Source of the DNA: Yoonia vestfoldensis
Lineage (GTDB): Bacteria; Pseudomonadota; Alphaproteobacteria; Rhodobacterales; Rhodobacteraceae
Length of the DNA: 64,000 nucleotides
Assembly: GCF_002158905.1 (NCBI RefSeq)
Contig: NZ_CP021431.1
Coordinates: 2,977,001-3,041,000 of the forward strand
Direction of reading: 5' to 3'
Shown here piece by piece: positions 63,719 to 64,000 of the stretch. Under the pieces are notes generated by a model, which saw only the letters and a list, made by a program, of their open reading frames with translations, made no database searches and was not told the DNA's origin. Within the stretch, counting starts at the first letter, position 1. Each line of letters begins with the position of its first letter. A program made the position numbers and the translations under genes.

Positions 63719-63768
63719 AAGCATACCGGTATACAGGTTGTCAACGAAAATGTATGCCTGTATACAAT
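63719..63768. promoter_or_regulatory. Operator region for the GntR-family regulator
   Basis: GTATACAGG (63729-63737) and CCTGTATAC (63757-63765) form a perfect 9-base inverted repeat, and GCATAC (63721-63726) pairs with GTATGC (63752-63757). T-GTATAC-A half-sites are the usual recognition pattern of FadR-subfamily GntR regulators. It lies in the 108-base gap between the two divergent starts. Confidence 0.75.
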
Positions 63769-63795
63769 TTGGACAAACCCGCGCCGGAGACCCCG

Positions 63796-64000
63796 ATGAG
63801 CAAAAGAGCACAAGTCATTTCACTCCCCGCGCGCCATGTTCAAAAAATTGACCCACAGCGCCCGGCGGCAGAGCAAATCGCCTCTTCGCTGAAGGCCGCA
63901 ATCCTTGAAATGAGCCTGAAGCCCGGGCAAATCATCTCTGAGACCGAAATCGGAAATCTCTATGGGGCGTCACGGACACCTGTGCGCGAGGCCTTCACAT
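63796..64000 (+). CDS. GntR-family transcriptional regulator (start only; runs off the window)
   Basis: The first 68 codons give an N-terminal winged HTH: AAEQIASSLKAAILEMSLKP then GQIISETEIGNLYGASRTPVREAF, the FadR/FCD-type signature. ATG at 63796 follows GGAGACCCCG. The effector-binding domain is outside the window. Divergent placement and the shared operator suggest it controls the sugar operon and itself. Confidence 0.88.
   Translation, partial: MSKRAQVISLPARHVQKIDPQRPAAEQIASSLKAAILEMSLKPGQIISETEIGNLYGASRTPVREAFT

Noticed and set aside
1..64000. CRISPR arrays, insertion sequences, prophage, tRNA or rRNA genes
   Set aside because: No regularly spaced repeats, transposase or integrase motifs, terminal inverted repeats or RNA gene signatures were seen on reading both strands.

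Overview
The window is about 64 kb of GC-rich alphaproteobacterial chromosome, most likely from the Rhodobacteraceae (Roseobacter group). Support comes from a complete bztABCD amino-acid transporter, an EcfG/NepR/PhyR general stress response locus, an ATP12 chaperone, a short-form adenylate kinase, TRAP transporters and the alpha-type ribosomal protein order. No insertion sequence, prophage, CRISPR array, rRNA or tRNA was seen. Genes are dense, with many ATGA/GTGA overlaps.

Layout. 1-2.4 kb: thiMED thiamine-salvage operon behind a TPP riboswitch, followed by the start of an SDR gene. 2.5-8.5 kb: a seven-gene operon on the minus strand with a spermidine/putrescine-type ABC transporter, a cysteine hydrolase, an unknown protein and a metallo-beta-lactamase-fold hydrolase. 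8.8-10.3 kb: a divergent 2-oxoglutarate/Fe(II) oxygenase and a GNAT protein. 10.3-19.9 kb: a guanidine-I (ykkC) riboswitch controlling a NitT/TauT-type ABC transporter, two urea-carboxylase-associated proteins (carboxyguanidine deiminase subunits), a carboxylase and allophanate hydrolase, which together make a guanidine-assimilation operon. 20-22 kb: two secreted proteins. 22-31 kb: a general stress response island (entericidin, HWE/HisKA_2 kinase, EcfG, NepR, PhyR, DUF883-like protein, holin-like protein, degenerate receiver, CRP/FNR regulator, PLD-family enzyme, double PRC-barrel protein). EcfG-type promoters (GGAAC-N16-CGTT) stand before several of these genes. 31-37 kb: a 2-hydroxyacid dehydrogenase, then a TRAP transporter with an amidase and a 51-residue membrane protein. 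37-41.5 kb: yidC, engB, argB, an Fe-S protein and sixA. 41.6-46.2 kb: bztABCD. 46.5-50.6 kb: rarA-crcB-rluC-HAD-atp12. 50.7-55.9 kb: rplO-secY-adk-rpsM-rpsK-rpoA-rplQ, cut off from the rest of the spc operon and carrying its own promoters. 56-64 kb: a carbohydrate ABC transporter operon with three Gfo/Idh-type genes, one broken by an in-frame stop codon, and a divergent GntR regulator.

Most interesting signal: the riboswitch-controlled guanidine operon lies next to a divergent oxygenase that shares several motifs, as I remember them, with the plant 2-ODD-C23 (homo)arginine 6-hydroxylases that release guanidine. The oxygenase is itself divergent from an ABC importer of the type used for polyamines and similar cationic compounds. 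This suggests, by inference only, a cluster that imports a guanidino compound, releases guanidine by hydroxylation and assimilates the nitrogen. Second in interest are the nested divergent EcfG promoters at the stress locus with neighbouring EcfG-type sites, and a 21-base sequence repeated exactly at two convergent gene ends 31 kb apart.
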